Below are positions 8,228 to 10,544 of a stretch of 10,544 nt of DNA, one piece after another; positions within the stretch are counted from its first letter, which is position 1; every line of letters starts with the position of its first letter. The notes beneath the pieces were generated by a model. That model was not told the DNA's origin. It ran no database searches and saw only the letters and a list, made by a program, of their open reading frames with translations. The position numbers and the translations under genes were made by a program. The stretch is taken from assembly GCA_004802725.1 (NCBI GenBank), contig SGPM01000074.1, positions 1 to 10,544 of the forward strand. The letters run 5' to 3'. The DNA is from Antrodiella citrinella. Lineage: Eukaryota; Basidiomycota; Agaricomycetes; Polyporales; Steccherinaceae.

Positions 8228-9182
8228 TTAAAATACACCAGGAAGCAGCTTCCAAGGCACTCGCTGAGCATACTCATCCCATGCCTCTCCAAATACTCTA
8301 TGCAACTCTATATCTTCGACTTCTAAACGCCGAAGCGTGCTTCTGAGAGCGTACCAGACCTTTACGGACCAGAAACTCACGAGGACGAGTATGAGGGCTT
8401 GGCTTAGGGTTGTCGGGATGCATGACCCTGCAGACGGATGTGTGTGAGCAGGTGCCCAGACTGAAGATGTGCACCGCGATAAGAGAGGGACGATCCAGAA
8501 CTCTCGGAGAAGCGTCCCGGGAGCGAATGCGACGGTGGTTGCGCCCAAAAGGGTGAGGAAGATCCCTGTGTAGCTCGGGTGCCGCACGAAGGAATAAGGA
8601 CCAGTCGTTATAAGGGCATGTGACGGGCGAATGGTCAGCTCGAAGGTGAAGAATACACCGAGCGTTTTGAAGCACCACAGGCGGATAGACGCGCCGAGGA
8701 AGACGCAGAGCGCGCCAAGGAAGAAGAGTGCGGACACGGAGAGGAGTGGATGGTGGGTCGTGATTGGAGGGATGAGAGGATCGTGGGATGACGATGTGTT
8801 CGTCGAAGCCAAGAAGGAGGATGACGAGGGAGTGCTTGTCTTCTCAACGGATAGTGCGGGTAGGGGCGATTCATCCAGCTGAGTGTACAGCGTATATGTG
8901 GCATACGCGTCGAGCACGACAGTCAACCAGACCATTGCCTGTCAAGATAGACGTTGAACACGTACAACCGTGCAGCGAAAAGAGGCGGGCTCGTACCTTG
9001 CTACAGAACGTGACCCATCGGACAGAACGCTCGAATAGTGTCTTTGTAGCTGTCCTTAGACATTGTTTGGTCGGAACTGGGGCATTGGGAGGAGATAGAG
9101 AAAGATGTGATGAGACACCAGTCAGCATCAGCAGACCAATTTTTCTGCAAGCGGAGAAAAAGAGAGGATCGTTTGCAGACAT
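8228..9182 (-). CDS. Isoprenylcysteine carboxyl methyltransferase (ICMT) family protein
   Basis: Exons 9182-8997 and 8938-8228, around a 58-nt intron (GTACGA..TTGACAG), give 298 aa. ICMT enzymes (Ste14 in yeast) are ER membrane proteins that methylate the C-terminal prenylcysteine of CaaX proteins using S-adenosylmethionine. Family marks seen are the GPYSFVRHPSYTG motif at 175-187, part of the SAM-binding region, and the C-terminal EDIELHRVFGEAWDEYAQRVPW, trimmed here by its last residues LLPGVF. Several hydrophobic spans fit: about 14-30, 63-80, 128-148, 185-203 and 235-255. A low-complexity Ser/Thr/Pro loop of about 40 residues follows the second span. The protein is longer than yeast Ste14 (239 aa), owing to this loop and an insert near 215-232. 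Basidiomycetes often carry several family members, so the true prenylcysteine substrate is not certain. Start is the first ATG of the frame that joins the intron in phase. Confidence 0.88.
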
Positions 9183-9249
9183 ACTGGGTAGCGTCAAGGG
9201 CTGAATGACTTGCAGGAAAAGTGTCGAATGCGGATTTGAGAGGTCGCAG

Positions 9250-9256
9250 TATATAT
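9250..9256 (-). promoter_or_regulatory. Possible TATA box of the methyltransferase gene
   Basis: TATATAT lies about 70 bases upstream of the minus-strand ATG at 9182, a common distance for a fungal core promoter. The match is short and unproven. Confidence 0.35.
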
Positions 9257-10470
9257 CTTGTACGGCCGGAGAATTCTGGGGCATGGGATGTTCCGGCGAA
9301 TTATAAAGAATGAGACACACCTGTCTCGGTGACTTTCGCTCCAACCAATAGAGCTAACCTGCAGCGCGTCCATGTACCTGTGAATGTTTTTCGAGGTAAG
9401 CAAGCTGGAGACCGAGAGTAAGCGATGACCTGGGAAGCCGAGAAACAAAGTCTGATACAAAAGACACACCGTGTAACATGCTGAAGCTGCAAGGTTTCGG
9501 CATCGGGGGTCACCCCAGCGGGAAGTCGCAGGAACTTTTGCCTGCGCGCAGATCCAGTCAAACCTACTTATTCCGAGTCAGTGGAACCTGGATTGAACTC
9601 AACGTAAAACCGCTGTGGATTGGGTTCTAATTAAAACATGAGGTCTGAGGCCTGACTCGGAGGTCTCGTGGTATCTTTGCAAACATCTGAGTAGAACCTC
9701 TGTACAGTCAGTCCTCACTGACAAATGTGACCGCTACCGGTGCTTTGATCGCGTGGGATGCTCGAACTTGGTCCTGCAAGATATCTGAGATCACCATTGC
9801 AGATTCTTTTTCATGGGAGATTCAAACTGTGCAACAGTGTAAGGATGGTGTCATCAACACAGAGTCTTGCAGAGGAGTTAAACGTCGGGATGGTTGGGCG
9901 AACTAGTCAGGACTGCATGCGAAATTTACCCGACGGAATTTGCCGGTCGATTGAATTTGATCGCTCCCACACATCCTCATCCCGCCAACACGCTTGGTTG
10001 TTGCCTGCTTCAATCTACTTGGATCTCCTGGATCTACCATTCGACTGAGGTCAAGATGTCGAGCTTTGACAAACATCTCTGTACCTGTTCAATGTGGTGC
10101 TCGACTGAGTCAATGGACTTTTTCCGGGACAATGTCGCAGAACCTGAGGCTGAAGAGCCTTGAGCACGACTCCTTGGGCTGCTCGTCAAAAACTTCCAGA
10201 TCTCTCATAGAGACCGGTAAACATGATTGGTAGGCTCCTCCTCTCTGTATGATTTCCCAACCGGGGTCCGGTGGACTCATGATTCAATTTGATCAGCCTT
10301 TTGGGAACCCTCGACAGACGCAGAACTCCGCGACAATAAAGACCTGTATTGCCTGTTAGATATCTCGGTGCACCTACCGCCTCTATCGAACGTTAAACCC
10401 TGGATGAACCATGTTTTATCATACTGCATGGCCGTTCTGTCTCTCCGTTCTTCGGACCCGTGCGGAGGAA
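9257..10470. other. 1.2-kb stretch without a recognisable gene
   Basis: Only short ORFs occur here. The longest with an ATG is plus 9758-10048 (96 codons), and a TTG-opened plus frame runs 9894-10163. Neither has a domain I recognise and no intron joins them into a known protein. The part next to 9257 is probably upstream sequence of the methyltransferase gene. The rest may be intergenic or decayed mobile DNA. Confidence 0.45.
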
Positions 10471-10544
10471 NTCGNNGTNTCNACGGCTNCGGTNCTCGTN
10501 GTNTCCNNNGNCTNNGACNNGNGTCTNCGGNGNCTNNNANCGNT
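10471..10544. other. Ambiguous, N-interspersed sequence at window end
   Basis: Single and short runs of N are scattered among called bases. The called bases are almost all C, G and T, with recurring short strings such as CTNCGG, CTCGTNGTNTCC and GTCTNCGG. This is not an assembly gap of fixed length; it looks like low-quality or consensus-merged sequence at a contig edge. Confidence 0.7.

Noticed and set aside
8065..8346. Plus ORF 8065-8346 and minus ORF 7921-8292
   Set aside because: Both overlap the methyltransferase C-terminal exon in other frames and show no family features.
9575..9600. Minus-strand GTTCAATCC resembling a tRNA T-loop
   Set aside because: The box is imperfect and no D-arm, anticodon arm or acceptor pairing is found nearby.
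9894..10060. Faint resemblance of YPTEFAGRLNLIAP to the Sec14 CRAL-TRIO core
   Set aside because: Only one short segment resembles it, with no supporting flanking motifs in any frame.

Overview
The window looks like chromosomal DNA of a filamentous basidiomycete, most likely an Agaricomycete. Genes are compact and cut by many 48-88 nt introns with GT..AG ends. The recognisable proteins are ordinary fungal housekeeping or accessory proteins. No tRNA, rRNA, CRISPR array or complete transposon was found, and the last 74 bases carry scattered Ns, as at a contig edge.

Layout. Positions 10-240 (minus) hold a frameshifted remnant of a non-LTR retrotransposon RNase H tail. About 300-1560 contain no gene I recognise. 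Positions 1667-3281 (plus) hold an eight-exon class 3 lipase of 403 aa that splices into an intact frame with a complete Ser-Asp-His triad. Positions 3282-4060 hold one orphan 151-codon reading frame and otherwise nothing recognised. Positions 4061-5015 (minus) encode SEC62, an ER translocon subunit, and 5390-6041 (plus) encode the mitochondrial ribosomal protein mL59 (MRPL25). These two are divergent, share a 374-bp promoter region, and each seems to have an intron in its 5' leader. Positions 6183-7793 (minus) encode a mitochondrial inner-membrane TPR protein resembling MGR3, with a frame problem near 6977-6981 and a twin CACGTG element upstream. Positions 8228-9182 (minus) encode an isoprenylcysteine carboxyl methyltransferase family membrane protein. 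From 9183 to the end there is only promoter-like sequence and weak ORFs.

The genes do not form one pathway. Two act in mitochondria (mL59 and the TPR protein) and two at the ER membrane (SEC62 and the methyltransferase family), while the lipase lacks an obvious signal peptide. I found no convincing undescribed system. The points most worth a second look are the frame break in the TPR gene, the paired E-boxes, the leader introns, an intronic hairpin in the lipase gene and the patterned N-rich edge.
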